Shown: positions 16,742-24,970 of the stretch, piece after piece
Numbering within the stretch: position 1 is the stretch's first letter
Layout of the letters: the number at the start of each line of letters is the position of its first letter
DNA from: Siphonobacter curvatus
GTDB taxonomy: Bacteria > Bacteroidota > Bacteroidia > Cytophagales > Spirosomataceae
DNA length: 64,000 nt
NCBI RefSeq assembly: GCF_002943425.1
Contig: NZ_PTRA01000001.1
Span: 1-64,000, forward strand
Direction: 5' to 3'
The notes under the pieces: generated by a model
What the model was told of the DNA's origin: nothing
Databases searched by the model: none
What the model saw: only the letters and a program-made list of their open reading frames with translations
Program-made: the position numbers and the translations under genes

Positions 16742-17971
16742 CTAAACGGTAGCAAAGAGCTGGTCCATCACGTAAATGTGAATGCCGACCCATTTTGCCC
16801 GCTCACCCAATTGCGAGATTTCAATGCTGAGTTCGTTCCGGAAGTCACTCAAACAGTATTTGTTGATGGCTTGCCCAATGGGGTTGGTAATAAAGGCGTC
16901 GGCCTTCACAACGATTCCATCCACAATTACAATTTCCGGATTGAATAGGTGTACCGCCATCGAAAGCCCTTTACCCAATTCCGTACCTACGTCAAAAAGA
17001 ATATCGATGGCGAAAGCGTCGCCTTCTAAAGCGGCTTCGATTACTTTTTCAATGTCGATTTCTTCAATGCGATCGAGGTAGGCCGATAATTTCGAAGCAC
17101 GGCCTTCTTTCAATCCCCGCTGTACGCGGCGACCCAGCGAACGAGCCGAGGTGATCGTATCGAGGCAGCCTACTTTGCCGCAGTGGCATAATTCGCCGTC
17201 GGGGTCGATCTGAATGTGACCCAGCTCCCCGGCAAAACCGGCGGCTCCCTGAAAGATTTCGCCGTTCAGGATAATTCCTAGACCGACGCCCCAGTCAATA
17301 TTAATGGCCAGTACATGCTTTTTGCCACGAGCCAGCCCGAACCGATGCTCACCGAGTACCGTGGCTTTGGTATCGTTGATGACGTATACTGGCAATCCAA
17401 ATTGCTCAGAAATGAGGGTACTGAGTGATTTATCTTCCTGATTAATTCGCCGATAGGTCATGTTCGTACCGTTCTGGTAATGAATCAGACCCGGCATGGA
17501 AATTCCAATTGCCACCAGATCAGCGGTTTGCATCCCTGATTCATGGAGCACTTCCTGCGTAACCGTCAGTAGTGCTTTCGTAAACTCCGCACTATCTTCA
17601 AGCCCTAGCAGAACATCCCGGCGGAAAATCACTTCCCGTTGCATGTTCATGATCAGTACCTTGGTGTCATGCGTACTAATATCAAGAGCGAGGATGTATT
17701 TATCCTGCGGATTCAAGCCAAATAAAACTGGACGGCGTCCATGATTACCAACCGCTGTGCCAAAAGTGGTCACCCATTTTTCTTCGACTAGCTCTTCAAC
17801 AATATTGGTGATCGACGGAACACTACTATGTAAATTCTTCGCCAGTTGAGCGAGTGTACCCACTTCGGCCTGATATAATTCAGCCAGAACGCCCCTGCGG
17901 GAGACGCTCTTCTTATAATCAACAACACTTTTTTTAGGTACTATTTCTTCGTCGGCTGGAGCTGGATGCAT
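16742..17971 (-). CDS. ROK-family transcriptional regulator
   Basis: 409 aa from the ATG at 17971. N-terminal winged helix-turn-helix (about 25-80: LAQLAKNLHSSVPSITNIVEELVEE), then a ROK sugar-kinase-like domain with the ROK zinc motif GELCHCGKVGCLDT. NagC/XylR-type ROK repressors sense sugars or sugar phosphates such as GlcNAc-6P. Its neighbours are fucosidase, glycosylasparaginase and hexosaminidase genes, so control of glycan-derived sugar use is the likely job (inference). It is divergent from the glycosylasparaginase gene, across 343 bases. Confidence 0.9.
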   Translation of the reverse strand: MHPAPADEEIVPKKSVVDYKKSVSRRGVLAELYQAEVGTLAQLAKNLHSSVPSITNIVEELVEEKWVTTFGTAVGNHGRRPVLFGLNPQDKYILALDISTHDTKVLIMNMQREVIFRRDVLLGLEDSAEFTKALLTVTQEVLHESGMQTADLVAIGISMPGLIHYQNGTNMTYRRINQEDKSLSTLISEQFGLPVYVINDTKATVLGEHRFGLARGKKHVLAINIDWGVGLGIILNGEIFQGAAGFAGELGHIQIDPDGELCHCGKVGCLDTITSARSLGRRVQRGLKEGRASKLSAYLDRIEEIDIEKVIEAALEGDAFAIDILFDVGTELGKGLSMAVHLFNPEIVIVDGIVVKADAFITNPIGQAINKYCLSDFRNELSIEISQLGERAKWVGIHIYVMDQLFATV

Positions 17972-18314
17972 TATCAAAAAGGTTAGGAGACGGGTGTACG
18001 AATCAAATTATTTGGTCGAAAGGTATTATATCGATAGATGATTGTACTTTTGAAATTTTATTGTAAATAAACAGCTGTTTTTTAAAAATATTAAAAAATT
18101 ATTTAAAAATCTAGTCTGTTTTATAAAGAAGGTACGCCAGGATTTGGCATCTTCACCGTTAAATTCAATGATTTTGTTGAAAATAGGAAAATTTCCTACC
18201 AGGAACTGTACCTGTTTCAAAAATAAGGAACATCGCTCAGAATGTATTGCTGATCTGGTAATGCATTGATAGCGAGAGTAATACATTTTTATCCATTGAT
18301 CACACACTTCACTT
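17972..18314. other. Divergent intergenic region, ROK regulator / glycosylasparaginase
   Basis: 343 bases, very AT-rich around 18050-18130. A TAnnTTTG box on the plus strand at 18045-18052 lacks a well-spaced -33. A 15-base palindrome TAGGAAAATTTCCTA (18185-18199) and an imperfect inverted repeat TGTATTGCT / AGTAATACA (18242-18285) are candidate regulator sites. No gene seen. Confidence 0.5.
18185..18199. promoter_or_regulatory. Palindrome, candidate operator in the ROK-glycosylasparaginase gap
   Basis: TAGGAAAATTTCCTA has perfect 7-base arms around one central base. Its size and place in a divergent regulator/enzyme gap fit an operator. Binding by the adjacent ROK protein is a guess; nothing in the sequence proves it. 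Confidence 0.35.
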
Positions 18315-19358
18315 ATGACAACGCGTAGATCTTTCCTTCGCTGGTCCACACTGGCAGTAACCTTCGCTCCAGTACGTTCGCTGGTAGCTAGTCCGCAGGC
18401 TACGGCTGCTAAGCCGCTAGTGGTTTCCACCTGGGATAGTGGCCTGGCTGTAAATGCGGTTGCCTGGAACGTACTCAAACCCGGTGGATACGCTTTGGAT
18501 GCCGTGGAGGAAGCCGCTAAATCCATTGAAAAAGAAATTAGCTGCTGCGTAGGTTTGGGTGGATATCCCGACCGCGAAGGCCACGTATCACTGGATGCGT
18601 GTATCATGAATGAAAAATATGATTGTGGCTCGGTAGCGGGGCTTGAACGTATTTTGCACCCGATTTCCGTAGCTCGTAAAATCATGGAAACTACGCCGCA
18701 CGTCATGCTGGTAGGCGAGGGAGCCCAGCAGTTCGCCGTGGCGAATGGCTTTAAACTGGAGTCTGCCGAGCTTTCCGCTGACGCCGCCAAAGCGTACAAG
18801 GAGTGGCTGAAAAAATCCGAGTACAAACCCCTGATGAACATTGAACAGCAGCAGGGTAAAACGCCTAAACGAGCGGCGGGCGGACCCTTTGCTCCCAATC
18901 AGTTTGAGGACGGTTCCTTCAACCACGATACCATGGGTACGATTGCTCTGGATGGCAAAGGCCGATTGGCCGGAGCTTGTACCACCAGCGGTATGGCTTT
19001 CAAAATGCGGGGCCGTATTGGCGACTCTCCTTTAATCGGCTCTGGTTTATATGTAGACGGCGAAATTGGAGCAGCCACCTCATCGGGCCAAGGAGAAGAA
19101 GTGATTCGTTTGGGCGGAACACACCTCGTCGTTGAATTTATGCGAAATGGAGCTACGCCGATGGAAGCCTGCAAAAAAGCCGTGGAGCGGCTGGTGAAAA
19201 TCAATCCTAAAAAAGCGAAAGAATTTCAGGTAGGTTTTATTGCCATCAACCTAAAGGGCGAAGTGGGGGCTTATTCCGTCAACAAAGGCTTTAGCTACTC
19301 CGTTACCCAGGGCGACGACGGTGGTAAAGTCTTCATGGCCGAGAGTTACTACAAATAA
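18315..19358 (+). CDS. N4-(beta-N-acetylglucosaminyl)-L-asparaginase (glycosylasparaginase)
   Basis: 347 aa. An N-terminal Arg-Arg signal (TTRRSFLRW) followed by a hydrophobic stretch suggests Tat-dependent export. It is an Ntn-hydrolase that self-cleaves before Thr206 (NHDTMGTIALD), the catalytic residue; MRGRIGDSPLIGSGLY and GAATSSGQGEE are typical. It splits the GlcNAc-Asn bond of glycoasparagines, the last step of N-glycoprotein breakdown. Human and Elizabethkingia (Flavobacterium) homologues act poorly when the core GlcNAc is fucosylated, which fits the fucosidase close by. A generic isoaspartyl peptidase role is less likely from these motifs. Confidence 0.9.
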   Translation: MTTRRSFLRWSTLAVTFAPVRSLVASPQATAAKPLVVSTWDSGLAVNAVAWNVLKPGGYALDAVEEAAKSIEKEISCCVGLGGYPDREGHVSLDACIMNEKYDCGSVAGLERILHPISVARKIMETTPHVMLVGEGAQQFAVANGFKLESAELSADAAKAYKEWLKKSEYKPLMNIEQQQGKTPKRAAGGPFAPNQFEDGSFNHDTMGTIALDGKGRLAGACTTSGMAFKMRGRIGDSPLIGSGLYVDGEIGAATSSGQGEEVIRLGGTHLVVEFMRNGATPMEACKKAVERLVKINPKKAKEFQVGFIAINLKGEVGAYSVNKGFSYSVTQGDDGGKVFMAESYYK

Positions 19359-19552
19359 AATTGATCCAAAATTGTGCATTCGTTTGCAGACCTCTGTGCA
19401 CACGTTTGTTCATCCCCGGTACAGCAGATGCACCATACTTGCGAAAGCAAAGGCTCGTATCTTGCCGTACTCCGAAGCAAGTTGCTCGCTTCGTATTATT
19501 CCGTTTACTCCAAAAGTGAAGCGTAACTGCTCATTTTTGAAACCTATTGTAC

Positions 19553-21400
19553 ATGAAACGTTTCGTACTTTCTGCTTTTCTGGCGGCGGCTAGCGTAGCC
19601 ACTTTCGGGCAGTCACTCATCCCTCAGCCCGTATCCCTGCAACAGGGTTCCGGAGCCTTCCGTTTTAACGCCCAGACCCAATTGGTAGCCTCTACGCCCG
19701 AAGCGAAGCGACTGGCGACTTTACTCAACCAGTACCTGAAGAAACAGGCGGGCTATGAATTGAAAATGGTCGCTAAAGCTCCCGCTTCTAATTTTGTTGC
19801 TTTTAACGAAAAAACGGGTTTACCCGCTGAAGGCTACGAGCTAAAGGCCACCGCTCAAAGTATTCAAATTGCGGGTAAAGACGCGGGCTTGTTTTACGGC
19901 TTACAGTCGTTACTCCAATTATTCCCGGAAGGGAAATCGGAAATTGCTGCCGTTACCATCGAAGACCATCCGCGGTTTGGCTATCGGGGCTTGATGTTGG
20001 ATGTAGGTCGGCATTACATGCCCGTATCATTCATCAAACAAATGATTGACGAAATGGCCCGGCTGAAATTCAACCGTTTCCATTGGCATTTAACCGAAGA
20101 TCAGGGCTGGCGGCTAGAGATTAAAAAGTACCCTAAACTAACGCAGGTAGGGGCTTTTCGTGATGAAACGCTGATCGGAGGATACGGCGATCGGATGCCA
20201 CAACAGTTCGATGGCATCAAGTACGGCGGTTTTTACACCCAGGACGAAGCCCGTGACATCGTCAAATACGCGGCTGACCGGCATATTGTCGTTATTCCCG
20301 AGATTGAATTACCAGGACATTCCACGGCAGCCTTAGCGGCATACCCAGAGTTGGGTTGCACGCCGGGACCCTTTAAAGTACAAACCACCTGGGGTGTACA
20401 CAAAGACGTATTCTGTCCGAAAGAAGAAACGTTTACGTTCCTGGAAAATGTACTGACGGAGGTAATGGCCATTTTCCCCTCGCCGTACATCCACATTGGT
20501 GGCGATGAGTGCCCGAAAGATCGCTGGAAGGAATCGGAATTTTGCCAGAATTTGATCAAGAAAGAAAACCTGAAAGACGAGCACGGCCTGCAAAGCTATT
20601 TCATTCGACGGATCGAAAAATTCCTGAATTCAAAAGGCCGTAACATCATTGGCTGGGACGAAATTCTGGAAGGTGGTCTGGCTCCCAACGCTACCGTAAT
20701 GAGCTGGCGTGGTGAACAGGGGGGAATTGCGGCGGCGAAGGAAAATCACGATGTCATCATGACGCCCAATAGTCACCTGTACATTGACCACTACCAGGGA
20801 AAAGACCGCAAACAGGAGCCGCTGGCCATTGGCGGATTCCTGACGCTGGAGAAAGTTTATTCCTACGATCCAACGCCGAAAGAGCTGACGGCCGAACAGC
20901 AAAAGCACATCAAAGGGGTGCAGGCCAACTTGTGGACGGAGTATATTCCGACCCCGGCCAAAGCTTCGTTCATGTTGTTTCCCCGGGCGTTGGCTTTGGC
21001 GGAAGTAGCCTGGTCGCCGGTGAACCGGAAAGAATATACCGAGTTTTCGGAAAAACGGGTACCCGATTATTTACGGAATATGGAAAAGCGTAACTGGGTC
21101 TACCGCGTACCTACCGCCATTGGTATGCCCGCCGAAGATACGTTACGGGGGAATCAGTTCACGATTCATCTGAAATCGCCCGTTGAAGGAGCCAAAATTT
21201 ATTACAGCATCGATGGATACGCTCCCAATGAAACGACGCATTTATATGCCAAACCCATTGCATTGACCATTCCCGAAAACCGTCGTGTCGATCTAAAAAC
21301 TATCGTGATCACACCCGAAGGATTACGGAGTGTGGTGGCTACGACTACGCTGGTAAATGGTACGCCGATGCCCGATAAACAGCCCAAAAAGAAGAATTAA
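19553..21400 (+). CDS. Beta-N-acetylhexosaminidase, GH20
   Basis: 615 aa from the ATG at 19553. Signal peptide cleaved near FGQ (18-20). A GH20b-like N-terminal domain (about 22-140) precedes the TIM barrel. RGLMLDVGRHYMP (145-157) and FHWHLTEDQGWRLEI (176-190) are typical, and the catalytic pair Asp318-Glu319 lies in IGGDECP. A C-terminal chitobiase-type/Fn3-like domain (IYYSIDGYAPNETTHLYAKP) ends the protein. It releases terminal GlcNAc or GalNAc. It follows the glycosylasparaginase gene by about 195 bases on the same strand and may be co-transcribed. Confidence 0.95.
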   Translation: MKRFVLSAFLAAASVATFGQSLIPQPVSLQQGSGAFRFNAQTQLVASTPEAKRLATLLNQYLKKQAGYELKMVAKAPASNFVAFNEKTGLPAEGYELKATAQSIQIAGKDAGLFYGLQSLLQLFPEGKSEIAAVTIEDHPRFGYRGLMLDVGRHYMPVSFIKQMIDEMARLKFNRFHWHLTEDQGWRLEIKKYPKLTQVGAFRDETLIGGYGDRMPQQFDGIKYGGFYTQDEARDIVKYAADRHIVVIPEIELPGHSTAALAAYPELGCTPGPFKVQTTWGVHKDVFCPKEETFTFLENVLTEVMAIFPSPYIHIGGDECPKDRWKESEFCQNLIKKENLKDEHGLQSYFIRRIEKFLNSKGRNIIGWDEILEGGLAPNATVMSWRGEQGGIAAAKENHDVIMTPNSHLYIDHYQGKDRKQEPLAIGGFLTLEKVYSYDPTPKELTAEQQKHIKGVQANLWTEYIPTPAKASFMLFPRALALAEVAWSPVNRKEYTEFSEKRVPDYLRNMEKRNWVYRVPTAIGMPAEDTLRGNQFTIHLKSPVEGAKIYYSIDGYAPNETTHLYAKPIALTIPENRRVDLKTIVITPEGLRSVVATTTLVNGTPMPDKQPKKKN

Positions 21401-21418
21401 TCGAATTATAGGAATATA

Positions 21419-21456
21419 AAAAAGCCCGTCGTAGCAAGTGGTACGACGGGCTTTTT
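21419..21456. terminator. Bidirectional terminator between hexosaminidase and glycogen synthase
   Basis: 15-bp perfect stem AAAAAGCCCGTCGTA (21419-21433) / 21442-21456, 8-nt loop. A and T runs are at the two ends. It serves convergent genes. Confidence 0.92.
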
Positions 21457-21471
21457 ATAGGGATAATGAGC

Positions 21472-23301
21472 TTAACTGTATTTACGACGCTTGAGGGCCA
21501 AATCGTGGGCCGTATCGTAATAGCTACGGAGGTTTTTCCAATCAAACACCTCAGAAATGCTTTCAGTACGGTTCCGTTGCATGATCCGATCCCGGCGGGA
21601 AGCTCGTACGAATTTAAACAGCAATTCCGAAAGCGTCTCGGCAGCCTGGTGAAAATCCTGTTCGCTGCGATTCAATACATAAACCCCCCAGTTTTCCGGA
21701 TCGGCCATGATCTGGTTCATGTAATCACCGAAACCCGAAAGGTCACTCGTCACAGTCGGTACGCCTCGAACGACGCATTCCAGTGGCGTATAGCCCCAGG
21801 GCTCGTAGTAACTTGGGAAAATACCTAAGTGACAACCCCGTACGAAATGACTGTAATCCATCCCGAACAACGGGTTCGTTGACGCGATGAAATCGGGGTG
21901 ATACACAATCTTTACGCGGTCTGTTTCATGGTTCTGCATGTTGGACTTCCGCAGAAAGTCCACGATAGCATCTTCCTGCTTGAGGTAGTGCGTAACCGTT
22001 TTAGGTAGCTGATGCGTCTTCCAGGATTGAATGGTACGGCGAAGGCGAAGCTGCCAGTATTCATCCACGAACTGGTTGAGATCCGGCATCTTCAGATCGT
22101 TGCTCGTGGCCGAAGCCATGAACAGTTGTTCACCAATTTGTCGTTCAATCGCTTCGCAGGTTTGCCGGATTTCGGCCATTACCGCTCGCGTTTGCAACAC
22201 ATCCGCATCCATCGAATACACTGGGTTTTTGGTAACGATAAACATCACCACCGTCATATCCGAGTTGCTGGCCTGTAACTTGGCATTGAGTCGATTCAAA
22301 GCTTCCAGCGTCAGGTCATACCCTTTGTTAGAGTACTCAAAACGTCCCGACGTAAAGAAGTAGAGGGTACGGTCCAGATCAAAGGAATAGTTCTGGAAGA
22401 AGTGACCCATCACAAACTGGTGAATCTTCTGCTTGTACTGAACGTGCAGGTTCTGAAATTCGTGCGTAGCTGTGAAACGGGTAACGTTAAGCCCATTGGG
22501 TAGCGTCAAATCACACTTACGACCGAGTAGGAACTCACATTCCCGAGCCGTTACGTCCGAAACGGTCGTCATTACGTGGCAATTCTGAGCGGCCAGGTAT
22601 TCAATCGTTGCCTGGGTTTCAATGCCAAAGTGCTTTGCCTGTTCGAGCCAATTAAACGAGGGTAAATTGTCGTAAAAGTTAGGCACATTGGGGGCCATAT
22701 ACCGACCCAGCATGGTAGCGTGAGTGGTAAAAACGGTTGCCAGTTTGGGAGCCTCCTGAGCCAGATCGGGCAGGGCCGTAGCGGCCATCCATTCGTGAAA
22801 ATGAGCCGTAATGTCGTAACGCCCGCTGTGATCTTTTGACAATTCATTCAGGAAAACCCGAACACATTCACCAAAAGCCACTACCTGATTGACCAGCTCT
22901 TCCGCATTGAGCGTAGAAAGCTGGTGATGGTTCCAGAGGTCGTACTTCAGTTGGTCAAGCCGATCGTACAGGCTATGAAAGTTAAAGAGCACGATGCGGG
23001 GCTTGCCCGTCACCAGCCAATATCCATACTGGACATCGAAGCCCATTTCCCGCATTTTCCGTACGGTTTTTCCGAGAATCGAATCATCCAGATCGGCAAT
23101 CGGTTCAAACTCAGCCAAGGCTTTGTCTGGGAAGTAAGGCCCAAGCAAAAAGTAATCGTCGCCCCATTTCTCGACCATTGCCGGAACTTTGGAGCGGATT
23201 ACCGTGTAAATACCCCCTACCTGATTGCATACTTCCCAGGCAATTTCAATCAGGAGTCGAGGCCGTATTTTGGGCTTAATGGGTTCTACTTCGAAAGCCA
23301 T
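21472..23301 (-). CDS. Glycogen synthase of the GT3 (eukaryote-like) family
   Basis: 609 aa from the ATG at 23301; an upstream TTG is rejected. The N-terminus (LLIEIAWEVCNQVGGIYTVIRSK) and middle (HFHEWMAATALPDL, FTTHATMLGRYMA) match GT3 glycogen synthases of fungi and animals, not the bacterial GT5 GlgA. The E-x7-E motif occurs in YYEPWGYTPLE. GT3 enzymes use UDP-glucose; the regulatory phosphorylation tails of the eukaryotic proteins are absent. It makes storage glycogen in the cytoplasm. It is a single-gene unit with a possible TAnnTTTG box upstream. Confidence 0.92.
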   Translation of the reverse strand: MAFEVEPIKPKIRPRLLIEIAWEVCNQVGGIYTVIRSKVPAMVEKWGDDYFLLGPYFPDKALAEFEPIADLDDSILGKTVRKMREMGFDVQYGYWLVTGKPRIVLFNFHSLYDRLDQLKYDLWNHHQLSTLNAEELVNQVVAFGECVRVFLNELSKDHSGRYDITAHFHEWMAATALPDLAQEAPKLATVFTTHATMLGRYMAPNVPNFYDNLPSFNWLEQAKHFGIETQATIEYLAAQNCHVMTTVSDVTARECEFLLGRKCDLTLPNGLNVTRFTATHEFQNLHVQYKQKIHQFVMGHFFQNYSFDLDRTLYFFTSGRFEYSNKGYDLTLEALNRLNAKLQASNSDMTVVMFIVTKNPVYSMDADVLQTRAVMAEIRQTCEAIERQIGEQLFMASATSNDLKMPDLNQFVDEYWQLRLRRTIQSWKTHQLPKTVTHYLKQEDAIVDFLRKSNMQNHETDRVKIVYHPDFIASTNPLFGMDYSHFVRGCHLGIFPSYYEPWGYTPLECVVRGVPTVTSDLSGFGDYMNQIMADPENWGVYVLNRSEQDFHQAAETLSELLFKFVRASRRDRIMQRNRTESISEVFDWKNLRSYYDTAHDLALKRRKYS

Positions 23302-23365
23302 AGCCAAGCATAAATGTAAATGTTGTGAATGTAAACCGCTTCTTTCCTAAACCTTCTTGAACTGT

Positions 23366-23373
23366 CAAATATA
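23366..23373 (-). promoter_or_regulatory. Candidate -7 element of the glycogen synthase promoter
   Basis: Reading the minus strand, TATATTTG fits TAnnTTTG, about 65 bases ahead of the start codon. No well-spaced TTTG is seen upstream. Confidence 0.35.
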
Positions 23374-23587
23374 GAATGGTATTTTTCAAGGGAATTATTC
23401 GTCTAAAATAATTCTAAAGTTTTATGCCAAGCTTAGTCAATATTTCTACAATTGACTGGCTTTTCCACTACTTTCACTTACCCTACAGGAGTTTTGTTAG
23501 CGAATTTTAATGTGTAGTGAAAAGAAAACCTGTTTCGACCTTAGAATGTTATAGACGCGTAAAGCTGGCGGCCTTTCGTATCCTGAT

Positions 23588-24004
23588 TTATATTCGGCGA
23601 GTTTCTAAAAACGATTGTAATATAATCGTTGCCGATACCCGATCTACAACGCCCTTATCGCGACGATCTTTCTTGGTGGTACCCATCGAAATCAACGCCT
23701 GCAATGCCATGACCGAAGTGAATCGTTCATCGTGTTCGTGCACGGGTATGTCCGGAAAACTTTTCCGTAACAGGCGAATAAACCCCCGTACATGAGATGT
23801 ATTGGACGTATCCGTGCCGTCGAGATTCGTGGGCATACCTACCACGAAGGCTTCTACGCTTTCTCGCTGGCAGTACGCTTTCAAAAAGTTCATCACGTCT
23901 TTCGAATGAACCGTTTCCAGGGCCGTTGCAATGAGTTGCAACGGATCCGTAACCGCGAGTCCTACGCGTTTGGTACCGTAATCTATAGCAAGAATTCGTG
24001 CCAA
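23588..24004 (-). CDS. ruvX: RuvX/YqgF-type nuclease, putative Holliday junction resolvase or pre-16S rRNA nuclease
   Basis: 138 aa, RNase H-like fold. The opening ARILAIDYGTKRVGLAVTD carries the first catalytic Asp; VVGMPTNLDGT and EHDERFTSVMA (the Glu/Asp-bearing segment) are typical, and the final VDRVSATIILQSFL carries the last Asp. The start codon is TTG (24004-24002); no in-frame ATG exists nearby and homologues begin at this point. E. coli YqgF processes 16S rRNA 5' ends. The gene is followed on the same strand, after about 280 bases, by the glycogen synthase gene. Confidence 0.92.
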   Translation of the reverse strand: MARILAIDYGTKRVGLAVTDPLQLIATALETVHSKDVMNFLKAYCQRESVEAFVVGMPTNLDGTDTSNTSHVRGFIRLLRKSFPDIPVHEHDERFTSVMALQALISMGTTKKDRRDKGVVDRVSATIILQSFLETRRI

Positions 24005-24120
24005 TGGTTTAAATAATTAGAAGATTAATTTTCCAGATGTAAAGTCAGTAGGAAGAAGTAAATGAATGCTCCGCCCGGAAGCCATTCACCGTTAGGAACT
24101 TAACCGGGTACAAGTTTAAA

Positions 24121-24717
24121 TTAAGTCAGTGAAACGGGAGATAAATCTTTTTTCCAATCCCGGTAACCCATGACGCAAAGTATTAGATAAACCCCATAGA
24201 GAAAGGCCGTCCAATACAAATTTTTATAAACGTATATGCCGACGTAAATCAGGTCGACAAAAAGCCAGAGGTACCAGTTTTCAATAAACTTGCGGCCAAG
24301 CATCCACTGGGCGATGAGACTTACGGTGGTCGTAAACGAATCGAGTAGGGGCAGGCTGGCATCCGTCAGGCGGCTGAGTACCCAATTGAGCAGAGCCGTT
24401 CCACCGAGTGTCAGGGCCAGTAACCACCCGATAAAGTGCCGGGGAAGTTTTCGGACGTGAAGCTGGGTATGTCCGACCCCACCATAGAGCCATTGGTACA
24501 GACCATAGATGCTTAACAGAGCAAAGACAATTTGTAATCCCATGTCTCCGTAGAGGCGGGCTTCCCAGAAAATGACGGTGTACAACCCTACACTGATCAG
24601 GCCCCAGAAGAAACCCCAAACGTTTTGTCGCGTATTGAGCCAGACGCAGATGATACCCGTACTAACGCCGCTTAACTCGAGCCAGTTGCTTTGGAGATAG
24701 CTCAGAAATCCGTTCAT
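24121..24717 (-). CDS. pnuC: PnuC-family nicotinamide riboside/mononucleotide transporter
   Basis: 198 aa with about seven membrane helices. The PnuC pattern is clear: NTRQNVWGFFWGLISVGLY, YGDMGLQIVFALLSIYGLYQW, and the C-terminal YLWLFVDLIYVGIYVYKNLYWTAFLYGVY (residues cited in parts of longer helices). It imports a vitamin B3-type precursor across the inner membrane. In some Bacteroidota pnuC homologues lie under a TPP riboswitch and carry thiamine; I saw no such fold upstream, so the NAD-precursor role is preferred. It diverges from mfd and lies upstream of ruvX with a 116-base gap. Confidence 0.9.
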   Translation of the reverse strand: MNGFLSYLQSNWLELSGVSTGIICVWLNTRQNVWGFFWGLISVGLYTVIFWEARLYGDMGLQIVFALLSIYGLYQWLYGGVGHTQLHVRKLPRHFIGWLLALTLGGTALLNWVLSRLTDASLPLLDSFTTTVSLIAQWMLGRKFIENWYLWLFVDLIYVGIYVYKNLYWTAFLYGVYLILCVMGYRDWKKDLSPVSLT

Positions 24718-24970
24718 TTAGAGTAGTTAAATTGATAAAATACTGAACTTTGCCCCGGTTCTGGTCGTTTTTATAAAGCCCCTCGTCGGTACCGATACAT
24801 TCGGCATACGGCGGGGATTACTGCGTTCGGTGCAATCGGACAACGCGGCTCAATTCTTGGTTTCCCTGGTACGGAATTAGCTATGATTCTTACGCGGAGC
24901 CCTTTGATTTTTACGAACAAATTTCATCGAAAAGCGAATAGCCCAGAGCGAAAGCTACAAAATAAACCCT

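Noticed and set aside
16653-16793. N-terminal extension of the GH29 fucosidase (47 residues)
   Set aside because: It passes through the ROK terminator hairpin and lies ahead of a clear signal peptide start.
18026-18898. 290-aa open frame on the minus strand
   Set aside because: It is antisense to the glycosylasparaginase gene and the AT-rich gap. The sense gene has catalytic motifs; the antisense one has low-complexity sequence only.
24718-24970. Possible riboswitch upstream of pnuC
   Set aside because: I looked for a TPP- or NAD-type aptamer in the minus-strand leader and saw no conserved core or terminator pair.
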